The notes under the pieces: model-generated
The model's input: the letters and a program-made list of their open reading frames with translations, nothing else
The model's database searches: none
Told to the model about the DNA's origin: nothing
Shown here: piece after piece, positions 45,110-53,429 of the stretch
How the letters are laid out: each line of letters starts with the position of its first letter
Numbering within the stretch: position 1 is the stretch's first letter
Source: Chryseobacterium culicis
GTDB lineage: Bacteria; Bacteroidota; Bacteroidia; Flavobacteriales; Weeksellaceae
Length of the DNA: 64,000 bases
Assembly: GCF_002979755.1 (NCBI RefSeq)
Contig: NZ_PCPP01000002.1
Span: 62,001-126,000, forward strand
Direction of reading: 5' to 3'
Made by a program: the position numbers and the translations under genes

Positions 45110-45838
45110 TCAATTTCTGCCATTTTCTTCAGGATATAAGGAGGGAAGCAGATCACTTTGCCAGAATTGTTTGGAATCAATATCCATGATAGATAAAGAT
45201 CCGGTATAGGCTGCTCCGGTATCCATATTCCAGATATTGGCTTTGTTGGCAGGCGTTGTCATTCCAATATCAATAGTGGGAGTATGTCCGATAAATATTT
45301 CTTTGTACAAAAGCAGTCTCTTAGGATATAATTCTGAATTTCTCTGCAGTTTTTTATCCATTGCCACGGCGGTTTCCCATAGGGTTCTGTCCCAACGGTA
45401 ATTGCTGGAATAGACTTCTTTTTCAGGGCCGTGCATAGAAGCATATCCGGCATGAATAAACAGGCGGTTCTGATTATCAATGTGATAATTTTTCATCCTT
45501 TGAAAAAATTCCAGATGCTGCTCCAGGTTTTCCGGGAGATAATTTTTATAACTTTCAATGGTATTTTTTCCTCCATTAAAGAGCCATACATCAGGTTTTT
45601 GCCCAGATTCCAGCCAATCTTCACACCAGGCATCATGATTTCCTTTGATGAAAATACATTCCTGTTTTTCGGAAAGTTCTATTAAAAACTGTATAATTTG
45701 AGCAGATTCACTCCATCCGTCTACATAATCTCCGAGGAAGATCAGTTGATCATCCGATGTCACTTCTGCTCTTTCAAGAACCTGCTGTAAAGCTTTAAAT
45801 CCTCCGTGAATGTCTCCTATTACTAGTGTTTTTTTCAT
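45110..45838 (-). CDS. PPP-type metallophosphoesterase, last gene of the ADP-ribose operon
   Basis: 242 residues from the ATG giving MKKTLVIGDIHGG, which starts 1 bp after the KptA stop; a longer frame overlaps it. The PPP motifs are complete: GDIHGG, GDYVDGW, GNHDAW and a later FIGHTPT. Such phosphatases act on phosphoproteins or dinucleoside polyphosphates. Behind an RNA 2'-phosphotransferase, removal of phosphate from an ADP-ribose phosphate product is an attractive but untested idea. Confidence 0.88.
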   Translation of the reverse strand: MKKTLVIGDIHGGFKALQQVLERAEVTSDDQLIFLGDYVDGWSESAQIIQFLIELSEKQECIFIKGNHDAWCEDWLESGQKPDVWLFNGGKNTIESYKNYLPENLEQHLEFFQRMKNYHIDNQNRLFIHAGYASMHGPEKEVYSSNYRWDRTLWETAVAMDKKLQRNSELYPKRLLLYKEIFIGHTPTIDIGMTTPANKANIWNMDTGAAYTGSLSIMDIDSKQFWQSDLLPSLYPEENGRN

Positions 45839-45839
45839 T

Positions 45840-46382
45840 TTACTTCGAAATGTATTTTGCATCTACAAAGTCTGTAAGCCAGACTCCGTTTGCAGACTGG
45901 TAGAAAGATAATCCATCCTGATGCATTGTTCCGGTTCTGATGGTAAGAATCACAGGTTTACCGTGTCTCATTCCGACCTTTGTAGCAGTCTCTTTATCAG
46001 CACTTAAGTGTACATGCTGACGGGTTCTTTTTTCAATTCCTTTTTCCAAAATGGAAGAGATATTGGCTTCAGCAGTTCCATGATAAAGAAATTCAGGGGG
46101 CTGTTTTGTTTCCAAAGCCAGGTCTATATCAATAGAATGCCCCTGACTTGCTCTGATCATGGTTTTATCTTCATTAAAAGCAAAACGCTTTTTGTTATTG
46201 GTTTCTACCACCTCATCCAGTTCTTCGGGAGTGAAATACACTCGTCTTTTGGCTGATTTTCCTCTCAGCTCTTCTATGTCTGCCCAACCGTTTTCGTCCA
46301 GCGTAAGGCCTATGCTTTCTGGCTGATGACGTAGGATCAGGCTTAAAAATTTACTTATTTTTTTCTTTTCTATTTCGTTCAT
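45840..46382 (-). CDS. kptA: RNA 2'-phosphotransferase (Tpt1/KptA family)
   Basis: 180 residues. The N-terminal winged helix holds Arg18-His19 (ILRHQP), and the ART-like C-terminal domain has YHGTAEANISSILEKGI, TRQHVHLS and ANGVWLT. The four catalytic residues (Arg-His-Arg-Arg type) appear conserved. The enzyme removes an internal RNA 2'-phosphate using NAD+, making ADP-ribose 1''-2''-cyclic phosphate. Bacteria lack the tRNA splicing that needs this in yeast, so RNA repair or ADP-ribosylation chemistry is the likely role. It starts 10 bp after the previous stop. Confidence 0.93.
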   Translation of the reverse strand: MNEIEKKKISKFLSLILRHQPESIGLTLDENGWADIEELRGKSAKRRVYFTPEELDEVVETNNKKRFAFNEDKTMIRASQGHSIDIDLALETKQPPEFLYHGTAEANISSILEKGIEKRTRQHVHLSADKETATKVGMRHGKPVILTIRTGTMHQDGLSFYQSANGVWLTDFVDAKYISK

Positions 46383-46392
46383 GGTTTGTGTT

Positions 46393-47334
46393 TTAATTCA
46401 TTAATTTTTGGTTTAATTTCTCACTCAATTTTTCAATATCATCCTTTCTCACCAGCTCTGAAATCCATTCCTGCGGAATATTTTCAAATCCATAATAAAT
46501 ACCTGCAATACCTCCTGTGATTGCTCCGGTGGTATCGGTATCTTCTCCTAGGTTTACCGCTTTCAAAACAGCTTCTGAATAGCTTTCTGAGTTGAGAAAA
46601 CACCATAGTGAGGCTTCCAGGCTGTGAAGAACATAGCCTCCACTTTTGATTTCATCTTCAGGATATCCGGAAATATCATTTATTAAAACTCTATTAAAAA
46701 GTTCAATTTCTTTTGGGTTAAAACCCTGTTCATCAGCATATTTTAACGCTGTCTTTTGTGTATAGCTATATGCTTCTGTTTTGTCCTTACCTTTTAATAA
46801 TTCGATCACAAAAAGTACATAGATGAAACAAGCAAAAACCGAACGAAAATGACCATGAGTTATTGCTGAGACTTCTTTTACCGTAAGATAGAGTTTCTGT
46901 ATGTCATCTTCATTTTCAAGATAAAAAGCAAGAGGAAGAATTCTCATCAGAGAACCGTTCCCATTGTCCTCTTCAAAAATATTTCCTGAAAATCTGGCAC
47001 TTTCTCCCTTGATTAATCTTGCCAAAGCGTGCCTTGTAGTTCCTCCGATATCGAAAAGCCTTCCATGAGCGGTCCAATGGCCATATTTATTCCATTTTAC
47101 AAAGCTTTGTCCTATCTTTTCCAGATCATACCTTTTGGTAAGTTCTTCAGCAAGACAAAGTGTAAGAGAACTGTCATCACTCCAGGTTCCCTTGGGTTGA
47201 TTCCAGGACATGTATTCCAGCATTTTTGTTACCGGAAAACGTTTTAAATCTTCTCTCTTTTTAAACTCTACCGGAACACCAAGCGCATCTCCGATGCAAA
47301 CGCCCATGATTCCGGCTTTTACTTTATTTTTCAT
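46393..47334 (-). CDS. ADP-ribosylglycohydrolase family protein (DraG/ARH)
   Basis: 313 residues, all helical. Metal motifs are WSDDSSLTLC (Asp53, Asp54) and GEDTDTTGAITGGIAG near residue 265; GVCIGDALGVPVEF and GNGSLMRILPL complete the family signature. It should remove ADP-ribose from a protein or nucleic acid side chain, with two Mg2+. Its ATG overlaps the sirtuin stop by one base (TAATG), so the two are translationally coupled. Confidence 0.93.
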   Translation of the reverse strand: MKNKVKAGIMGVCIGDALGVPVEFKKREDLKRFPVTKMLEYMSWNQPKGTWSDDSSLTLCLAEELTKRYDLEKIGQSFVKWNKYGHWTAHGRLFDIGGTTRHALARLIKGESARFSGNIFEEDNGNGSLMRILPLAFYLENEDDIQKLYLTVKEVSAITHGHFRSVFACFIYVLFVIELLKGKDKTEAYSYTQKTALKYADEQGFNPKEIELFNRVLINDISGYPEDEIKSGGYVLHSLEASLWCFLNSESYSEAVLKAVNLGEDTDTTGAITGGIAGIYYGFENIPQEWISELVRKDDIEKLSEKLNQKLMN

Positions 47335-48020
47335 TAGGCAAGATTGACCAGTTTGTCAAATAATAATTTCATTCCCTGGGTTGCTGTTTCTTTCATTACA
47401 ACCGCTCTCTGTCCATATCCAAATCCTGTTTCATTGGGATTGATAACAATTAAAAGGCAGTCATCCTTGATGTCATGAATCAGTCCGGCTGCAGGATATA
47501 CCTGTAAAGATGTCCCGATAACCAGTAAAATATCTGAATCTTTCACGATTTCTCTTGCGTTCTGATACAAAGGAACATCTTCTCCGAACCAAACGATAAA
47601 TGGTCTTAATTGTGCTCCATCTTCAGCTTTGTCCCCAATTTTGATATCTTCTTTTTGTTCATAAATCAGACTTTTATTGTTGCATGAGCATGATTTGAAC
47701 AATTCTCCGTGGATGTGAAGGATGTTGGTAGATCCTGCCCTTTCGTGAAGATCATCAATATTTTGGGTAATGATCTGAACATCAAAATGTTTTTCCAGTT
47801 CTGCCAGTAAGTGATGGGCTTCGTTGGGCTGTACTTCGTGAAGCTGGCGTCTTCTCTGGTTGTAAAATTCCAGCACCAAAGCTCTGTCTTTTCGCCATCC
47901 TTCCGGACTTGCCACATCTGTTACATTATGATTTTCCCAAAGACCGTCTCCGTCTCTGAAGGTTTTTATTCCGCTTTCGGCACTGATTCCTGCGCCGCTT
48001 AATATGGTTAGTTTTTTCAT
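47334..48020 (-). CDS. NAD+-dependent deacylase, sirtuin class III type
   Basis: 228 residues. GAGISAESGIKTFR, TQNIDDLHERAG, catalytic His104 in IHGELF and VIGTSLQVYPAA are intact. Tyr53 and Arg56 in FYNQRRRQ match the class III pair that favours succinyl or malonyl lysine. The first zinc cysteines are present (Cys111, Cys113) but the second pair is missing: the region before LRPFIVWFGE has no cysteine. The enzyme converts NAD+ to O-acyl-ADP-ribose, a substrate of the neighbouring macrodomain. It starts 4 bp after that gene's stop. Confidence 0.92.
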   Translation of the reverse strand: MKKLTILSGAGISAESGIKTFRDGDGLWENHNVTDVASPEGWRKDRALVLEFYNQRRRQLHEVQPNEAHHLLAELEKHFDVQIITQNIDDLHERAGSTNILHIHGELFKSCSCNNKSLIYEQKEDIKIGDKAEDGAQLRPFIVWFGEDVPLYQNAREIVKDSDILLVIGTSLQVYPAAGLIHDIKDDCLLIVINPNETGFGYGQRAVVMKETATQGMKLLFDKLVNLA

Positions 48021-48024
48021 GGGT

Positions 48025-48531
48025 TTAATCTAATAGTTTTTTGTAAATCAATTCATTTTCATCATCAAAGCAAACAAAAATAACTTTCTCAATGACCTCT
48101 GACTTAAAGTTTCTGACCTCATCGACAGCAATTTTTCCTGCCAGTTCTTTTGGAAATCGGTAAACACCAGTACTGATATTAGGAAAAGCAATGGTTTTCA
48201 CATCAAGGCTTTCTGCTAATTTTAAGGAATTATGATAACAGTTTGCCAGAAGTTTTGATTCTTTTTCTTCATGACCATTCCAAACCGGACCTACTGTATG
48301 AATAACATATTTTGCAGAAAGATTTCCTGCTGTTGTTACGACAGCTTCTCCGATATTGCATTTACCTTGTCTGTTTCTGATCCTTCTGCATTCATCCAAT
48401 ATATCTATACCTCCCGCTCTGTGAATAGCTCCATCTACTCCGCCTCCGCCAAGTAAGGATGAATTGGCTGCATTAACAATTGCATCGGATTTGATCTTCG
48501 TGATATCTCCTTTTATTAATTCAATTTTCAT
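48025..48531 (-). CDS. macrodomain protein, O-acetyl-ADP-ribose deacetylase type
   Basis: 168 residues, a single macrodomain of the YmdB/MacroD type: [40 protein letters not shown] and ISTGVYRFP. It should hydrolyse O-acetyl-ADP-ribose and may remove ADP-ribose from acidic residues. The ATG overlaps the DUF4291 stop by 4 bp (ATGA). Together with the sirtuin that follows it forms a logical producer-remover pair. Confidence 0.93.
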   Translation of the reverse strand: MKIELIKGDITKIKSDAIVNAANSSLLGGGGVDGAIHRAGGIDILDECRRIRNRQGKCNIGEAVVTTAGNLSAKYVIHTVGPVWNGHEEKESKLLANCYHNSLKLAESLDVKTIAFPNISTGVYRFPKELAGKIAVDEVRNFKSEVIEKVIFVCFDDENELIYKKLLD

Positions 48532-49163
48532 CTTAAATTAAGTTTTTTGTTTAACACCTCATCATCAAATACTAATGGTTTTTCTTCAGGAATGATCAAA
48601 TTATCCAAATCATCATTGAGGACAAACTGATACTGATCTTTCACAAAATCTGAAATATTTTCAATGAGAAGAATATCATCTTTAGCAAAAGATCTGGTAA
48701 ATTCATTCCTCAAACCGATCTGTATTGCTCTTCTTTCTTGTTTATTTCCAAAAGGATCATGATCAGGATCCCATTGCAATCTCACTGAGGATTCTTTCAC
48801 CTGATTCTGCCATTCCTCTTTGGAGACTCCATTCTTTTCATTATAAGATGAATATACTGCATTTTCCAGATATTTTCTGAAAGCATCTTTTTTCAAATGA
48901 ATAGCCAAAACATATTCCTGATCTTCTTTTCTACCCCATCCATTGCGGTACATCATCCAAAGAAAATTAGGTTTTATCCAGGTCATTCTTTCGAGGCTGA
49001 ACCCTTCACCAAAGAATTGGTTTTTAACAGCAAATTCTCCTATTTCTTTTCTATAGGATTGATACACTATAATTTTCTCATCATCATACTGAGCCATGAT
49101 GTGATGTCCTTCTTGAGGCCAATCCTCTAGTTGTTCTTTATATTTTTTTAGTTTGATATTCAT
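48528..49163 (-). CDS. DUF4291 family protein
   Basis: 211 residues matching DUF4291: [54 protein letters not shown] and the later [26 protein letters not shown]. The family is of unknown biochemical function and is repeatedly found with NAD+/ADP-ribose enzymes. It is a candidate transferase in this operon because known hydrolases surround it, which is inference. It overlaps both neighbours by 4 bp, indicating tight coupling. Confidence 0.85.
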   Translation of the reverse strand: MNIKLKKYKEQLEDWPQEGHHIMAQYDDEKIIVYQSYRKEIGEFAVKNQFFGEGFSLERMTWIKPNFLWMMYRNGWGRKEDQEYVLAIHLKKDAFRKYLENAVYSSYNEKNGVSKEEWQNQVKESSVRLQWDPDHDPFGNKQERRAIQIGLRNEFTRSFAKDDILLIENISDFVKDQYQFVLNDDLDNLIIPEEKPLVFDDEVLNKKLNLR

Positions 49164-49975
49164 TGTATCTCCTCGAATGGTTTCAGCATTTTTTCTTTCC
49201 TGCTAAGCACTGCAAAAACCACTCTTTTAAATTTATTTTTATATTTTCCCTGAAGATGCTTCCTGAATAATCCTGCAATTTCTTTTGGATCATTTTTGAA
49301 AACACCACATCCCCAGGCACCTAAAATCAAGACTTCATTTCCTTGTTGTAAAGCAAGCGAAAGCATTTTATCCATTCTTAGATCTATTGCCTCAAGGATT
49401 TCATGTTCTCTTTCCGGTTCCTGACGTTTTACCACGCCTGCATTAACTGCCGGAGAGGTAATGAAGTTACACAGCACAGGCTTAGGAAGCAATTCTCCTT
49501 TATCTTTCCGGAAAACCGGAACTTTGGGACTGTAAATCATTGTATCAGTATAAAAACAGGATTCCATCGCGCGGTGAGTCGTATAATAATCCCACGCCTG
49601 AAGGAGACTTTCATACAATCCGGAAGTTCTTGCCAGACTTTCTTCCTGTGCTTCCGCTCCATTGATAAATCCACCTCCGGGATTTTTTGCTGATGCAAAA
49701 TTCAGGCACATAAGTTTTTCCTGATTTTCTTCTTCGGCTAATTGTAGTATTGCTTTTAAAGAACTGGATTTCCAGGTTTCAAATTGAGTTTCAAAACCGG
49801 TCGCTAGCATCGGGGAATCTTTCATTTGAGAAAGTTGCTCCGGAGTGAAAAGAACGGTTTCTTTTTTGCTGATTTCCAGTTCGTTTTCTATAGTTATTTT
49901 TTCGTTGTGTTCGTTGATATAATATTTTTTGGCCAGGATATCTAAGGTATCTTTTGCCATTCCTTTATTTGTCAT
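49160..49975 (-). CDS. TIGR02452 family PARG-like hydrolase
   Basis: 271 residues. The macro/PARG fold motif is LNFASAKNPGGGFINGAEAQEES: GGG at 100-102, seven residues, QEE at 110-112, which fits the bacterial PARG pattern GGG-x(6-8)-QEE. SAGVVKRQEPE-like and ILGAWGCGVFKNDP segments complete the family. It should remove or process ADP-ribose polymers or terminal ADP-ribose. Start at ATG 49975, 2 bp after the upstream stop; 4-bp overlap with DUF4291. Confidence 0.92.
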   Translation of the reverse strand: MTNKGMAKDTLDILAKKYYINEHNEKITIENELEISKKETVLFTPEQLSQMKDSPMLATGFETQFETWKSSSLKAILQLAEEENQEKLMCLNFASAKNPGGGFINGAEAQEESLARTSGLYESLLQAWDYYTTHRAMESCFYTDTMIYSPKVPVFRKDKGELLPKPVLCNFITSPAVNAGVVKRQEPEREHEILEAIDLRMDKMLSLALQQGNEVLILGAWGCGVFKNDPKEIAGLFRKHLQGKYKNKFKRVVFAVLSRKEKMLKPFEEIQ

Positions 49976-49977
49976 GG

Positions 49978-50397
49978 TTAGTTTTTAATGTTAATCATCA
50001 GCTCTTCCAGTTCAGCATTTTCTGTCTTTTCAAAATCATCTCCTATAAATACTTTGGTTATTTTAATGTTGCCTACAATAGCTTTATTAAAGTTCTCCAG
50101 TTCTTCTGAAGGAACCCAAAGTTCATTATGGTTTCTTGCCCCTACATTCTGTGCAGGATATTGATCTGCTACTTCTTCTAATACATCAAACTGGGTTACA
50201 AAACCAAGATAGTTTCCGGCTTCATCTCTGGTATTCCATTTTTCAGCAATCTCAGAAGCATACTCTTCATTAAGTACAGGATAGAAAATGGGCTGCCAAT
50301 CCAATCTTGGAGGAAATTTTTTAAATCCACTTTCTATAATTAAGATCATCTCTTTTTCTCCTACTGGTCTGTATAATGTAATTGTTTTCATGGTCAT
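49978..50397 (-). CDS. small ADP-ribosylation/crystallin-J1-type protein
   Basis: 139 residues (or 137 from the second ATG). The sequence TLYRPVGEKEMILIIESGFKKFPPRL, QPIFYPVLNEEYA and GFVTQFDV matches small proteins annotated as ADP-ribosylation/crystallin J1. The opening strand-helix pattern resembles the NAD-binding start of ADP-ribosyltransferase folds (LYRG-like), though no complete catalytic triad can be read. It may bind or transfer ADP-ribose. It lies 88 bp after the synthetase gene and 2 bp before the PARG-like gene. Confidence 0.7.
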   Translation of the reverse strand: MTMKTITLYRPVGEKEMILIIESGFKKFPPRLDWQPIFYPVLNEEYASEIAEKWNTRDEAGNYLGFVTQFDVLEEVADQYPAQNVGARNHNELWVPSEELENFNKAIVGNIKITKVFIGDDFEKTENAELEELMINIKN

Positions 50398-50485
50398 TAT
50401 TTTTCAATCATTAAATCGTTCTTCTATTCTGTCATTACCTATAAAATTAATGCTTTTATCCTTCTGTTTCTTACTTCTTTAGAAA

Positions 50486-51556
50486 TTAAAAAATCTGTTT
50501 AAAATCTTTTGAATACGGAGAATAAGATCCGTAGACAGCATCAAATTCTATATCCAGGTTTTCCTGCTTAAATTGCTCATCCATCTGATCTAAACAGGTA
50601 ATCACAAGGTTCTTTTTAGTCGGAAATACATAAGCTCCATCTAACTTCAAAGCATAATTCAAGAGGCTGTAATCTATTTCTCCTGTTCTTAATTCCTTCT
50701 GATATTCATTAAATGTACAGGTTTCTTCTTCATTATTTTTCAGATTCATTTGTTTTTCATTGCTCATCCAGCCGTTTCCGTGACGGGTTGCATAGCTTCT
50801 GGTGACATAATACATTTCAATGTCTTCAATTTTTAAAAGCCTGCAGATTTCGTATGCATTTTTTGAAGTGGTATGAGCATAGGTCACATTGGGAAAAACG
50901 CCATGATCCATATCGAGTAAAATACCCTGGCTTCCTTCAAAAATAAGGTGATCAAATGAAGACAGCCAGGTATAATCATTTATTTTCCAATCCATCCCAT
51001 CAATAGCCTCTAAGAAAGGGTTCAAGAGTTCTCTGATCTCATTCTCTTCGACAAAGCCATAATAATAGGCGATCCCTTTTAGTTTTTCCATCAGCATTTC
51101 TCTTGGTCCAATAAGATCTATCGCAAAAAGTTTATAAGGACTTTCGTGTCTTTTCATGGTTGCTCCTATTCCTTTTCCGCAGGTTCCGTGTTCCAGATTT
51201 CTGGTATTGGTTCTGTTCTGCCATACATCAAAAGGAGTGGTTACTTTTACCAATGGATGAATATGCAGTTCAATATTTCCATTCTTTGCTTTTAATTCTT
51301 CTTTTTCATTGAACAAAAAAACAGGGTGTATCGTACAGTGCTCGGTGAAGTAAGAAGGTAGCCCTCTGAGTGCTCCACTTGCAAAACTGGAATGTACATG
51401 CTTTCTTTCATCCATCATTACGGTATGTGCTGCCTGCTGACCTCCTGAGAATCTGATCACAACAGCCGCAGGATTCTGAGAAGCCAGAAAATCTGTGGTA
51501 ATTCCTTTCCCTTCATCACCAAAACCTAGTCCTATTACGATTTGCGCCTTTTTCAT
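50486..51556 (-). CDS. divergent adenylosuccinate synthetase (PurA-like)
   Basis: 356 residues, against about 430 for PurA. The P-loop GFGDEGKG with catalytic Asp14 and the His of GGQQAAHT (His44) are kept, as are GTCGKGIGAT and FEGSQGILLDMDHG. The aspartate-binding loop (GATTGRRRRTGW in the enterobacterial enzyme) is replaced by NEYQKELRTGEID. It is a paralogue, not the housekeeping enzyme. Catalysis with another amino group donor or nucleotide is an inference. It sits within the ADP-ribose operon, 31 bp after the VWA gene. Confidence 0.87.
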   Translation of the reverse strand: MKKAQIVIGLGFGDEGKGITTDFLASQNPAAVVIRFSGGQQAAHTVMMDERKHVHSSFASGALRGLPSYFTEHCTIHPVFLFNEKEELKAKNGNIELHIHPLVKVTTPFDVWQNRTNTRNLEHGTCGKGIGATMKRHESPYKLFAIDLIGPREMLMEKLKGIAYYYGFVEENEIRELLNPFLEAIDGMDWKINDYTWLSSFDHLIFEGSQGILLDMDHGVFPNVTYAHTTSKNAYEICRLLKIEDIEMYYVTRSYATRHGNGWMSNEKQMNLKNNEEETCTFNEYQKELRTGEIDYSLLNYALKLDGAYVFPTKKNLVITCLDQMDEQFKQENLDIEFDAVYGSYSPYSKDFKQIF

Positions 51557-51587
51557 ATCCTTTTATTTTAAATGTCAATGCCTTGTT

Positions 51588-52433
51588 CTAAAGCATCTGA
51601 AACTGATCTAAACCTGCTGTTCCTAAGGTTTTATTTTTAAACTTATCGCAGATAATTCCTTTGATAACATTAGGGATTTCTCTGTGATCTTCAATGGATA
51701 TACAGTTTTGTCCTAACAATTCTCTCCATCCTCGGTCTGCTCTGAGTGCCTGATCAGAATGCAAAACACTGATATGGTATACTTCATATTTTTTCTTTGC
51801 TTCTTCCAATAATTCAATATGGGTATATGTTTGCTGTCCATTCCCCATAATTTCCCTGATGGCTGAGGCAGGAAGTGTTTTCAAGCAAGGTTCATCGCCT
51901 ATGGTAAATAGTAATCCTTTTTGTCCTCTTTTTTCAAAAGCATCTGTTCTGGTGTGGAATGCTGCAAAATACCACGCTAAAAGATAGCTTTCTCCGGCAT
52001 TTCCGCCACCTCCGGATTCTATATAAGTTCTTGTCAGCCACATATCCAGTTCTTCATCACCTGACTCAAACTGCCCAGCCTGAAGCGGATAACCATCGCA
52101 TTCATGATCTCCAATTCCCAAAAATAACAGAGCCGGATCAGGAACTCCTCCCTGGATAATTCCGCCCATTAGTTTGGGTAATCCCTCTCTAATCAATTCA
52201 TGGGGAATATGTCCCATACTTCCGGTAACATCTAATCCTAAAATAATCGGAACTGAGTGAGGATGAACTTCTGAATCTCTGGATTCTCTGAAAGAAATTC
52301 CGTGAGGATTCATAGATTCATGGGCCATTCTTTTGGCATTTTGGGTGAAAATTTCCCCTGCGGATTTTGTTCCGTAACCTGCTTTGCTTGCTCTGTCATA
52401 ACGAGCGTCTAAATCATATCTTGTACTTCCCAT
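51588..52433 (-). CDS. VWA domain protein of the ADP-ribose operon
   Basis: 281 residues from the ATG giving MGSTRYDLDARYDRA. The MIDAS metal motif DVTGS is at 68-72, with ESGGGGNAGESYLLAWYFAAFHT later. There is no signal peptide or membrane helix, so this is a cytosolic VWA protein of the type that binds a partner such as an AAA+ ATPase or an enzyme complex. Its start overlaps the end of the coiled-coil gene by 20 bp, so the pair is co-translated. No MoxR-type ATPase is nearby. Confidence 0.87.
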   Translation of the reverse strand: MGSTRYDLDARYDRASKAGYGTKSAGEIFTQNAKRMAHESMNPHGISFRESRDSEVHPHSVPIILGLDVTGSMGHIPHELIREGLPKLMGGIIQGGVPDPALLFLGIGDHECDGYPLQAGQFESGDEELDMWLTRTYIESGGGGNAGESYLLAWYFAAFHTRTDAFEKRGQKGLLFTIGDEPCLKTLPASAIREIMGNGQQTYTHIELLEEAKKKYEVYHISVLHSDQALRADRGWRELLGQNCISIEDHREIPNVIKGIICDKFKNKTLGTAGLDQFQML

Positions 52434-52770
52434 GATTATAATTTTTTCCAAATAAATATTCAAATCTCTTCTGGGTTACTTCAAGCTGAATATTCAGATT
52501 TCTGATTGTTAATGATAATTCCATGTCTTTCTGAACGAATGCTTCGGGATTGAAATCCGCAAAAGTCAGACTGTTTCTGTCTAGAGGACTGATATCAATA
52601 ATCCCTTCCTGTTCGCGTTCAAGTCTTTTGATTTTTAATTCGATATCTTCCACCCGACGTCTGTAGATCAATTCGGAATCTGCTCCAATGATCTTTGCAC
52701 GGTCTTCTCTGATCTGATCATTATTTCTTTGTAATGATTCGATAAATCTTGGTTTTAACTCATCTTCCAT
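52414..52770 (-). CDS. coiled-coil protein opening the ADP-ribose operon
   Basis: 118 residues from the ATG giving MEDELKPRFIESLQR; a TTG two codons earlier is the only alternative. The protein is helical and charged, with a coiled coil at about 10-55 and another near the C-terminus. It has no known domain. It opens an 11-gene operon, has an NrtR-type operator (52786-52806) 16 bp upstream, and overlaps the VWA gene, which suggests a physical partnership. Confidence 0.75.
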   Translation of the reverse strand: MEDELKPRFIESLQRNNDQIREDRAKIIGADSELIYRRRVEDIELKIKRLEREQEGIIDISPLDRNSLTFADFNPEAFVQKDMELSLTIRNLNIQLEVTQKRFEYLFGKNYNHGKYKI

Positions 52771-52785
52771 GATCAAATATTTTTA

Positions 52786-52806
52786 TTTGTGTTAATAATA
52801 CGCTAA
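52786..52806. promoter_or_regulatory. NrtR-type operator site S3
   Basis: 21-bp imperfect palindrome: half TTTGTGTTA at 52786-52794, half TACGCTAA at 52799-52806. It is 16 bp upstream of the coiled-coil gene start. The 25-bp context at 52783-52807 is identical to site S2 at 23 of 25 positions. Confidence 0.75.
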
Positions 52807-52847
52807 TTAAACAGGACATAGCAATGCCTTACTTTTTTACGAATAAT

Positions 52848-53396
52848 TTATACTTTTGAGTACATGATATCTGTTCTCAACACATATTTTAGTCCGCTGA
52901 TTAAAGTCTTTCCTTCATGTCTTAAAGGGTGATGAAAGATAAGAGCAGTTCCTTTTTTGGGAGCTACTGTAAATAGGTTCTCAAACTCTGTTTCTCCACC
53001 TTCAAAATTATCATTCAGATAGATCATAAAGGTATAAAAGCTTTTCTCTTTCTCATTTCGGATATAGCTTCCGTCTCTGTGCATTTTGAATTGCTGTCCG
53101 GGAGCATATTTATAAACTCTGAGCATCTCATTAAAGTTAAAAAGCTGATATCCATCACATTTCTGAGGTAAGAACTGGCTGGCTTTGTCAAAAAGATCTT
53201 GAGCCATTGCAGTATCAAAAATCATCAATCGGTCATTATTTCTGATTCCTTTATTCATTTGCTGGCGTCCAAATACATTGATCTTTGCTTCTTCAAAAAC
53301 CTTTTCCTGTGAAAGACTGATGTACTGATCACATTCGGTTTCAGAAAGAAAATCTTCTATCAGAAATATCTGCGGGTGTAGTTCTGTTTTTTCCAT
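52848..53396 (-). CDS. 2OG-Fe(II) oxygenase, prolyl-4-hydroxylase type
   Basis: 182 residues. The iron triad is His106 and Asp108 in FKMHRDGS and His160 in LRHEGK; the 2-oxoglutarate-binding Lys is Lys170, ten residues later. It should hydroxylate or demethylate an unknown target. The start is 33 bp after the NADAR stop, making a two-gene unit from the S1/S2-controlled promoter. Its stop is followed by the separate S3 promoter region. Confidence 0.9.
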   Translation of the reverse strand: MEKTELHPQIFLIEDFLSETECDQYISLSQEKVFEEAKINVFGRQQMNKGIRNNDRLMIFDTAMAQDLFDKASQFLPQKCDGYQLFNFNEMLRVYKYAPGQQFKMHRDGSYIRNEKEKSFYTFMIYLNDNFEGGETEFENLFTVAPKKGTALIFHHPLRHEGKTLISGLKYVLRTDIMYSKV

Positions 53397-53429
53397 AATT
53401 CCTATTTTGTGTTGGTGTTGGGTGTGTTT

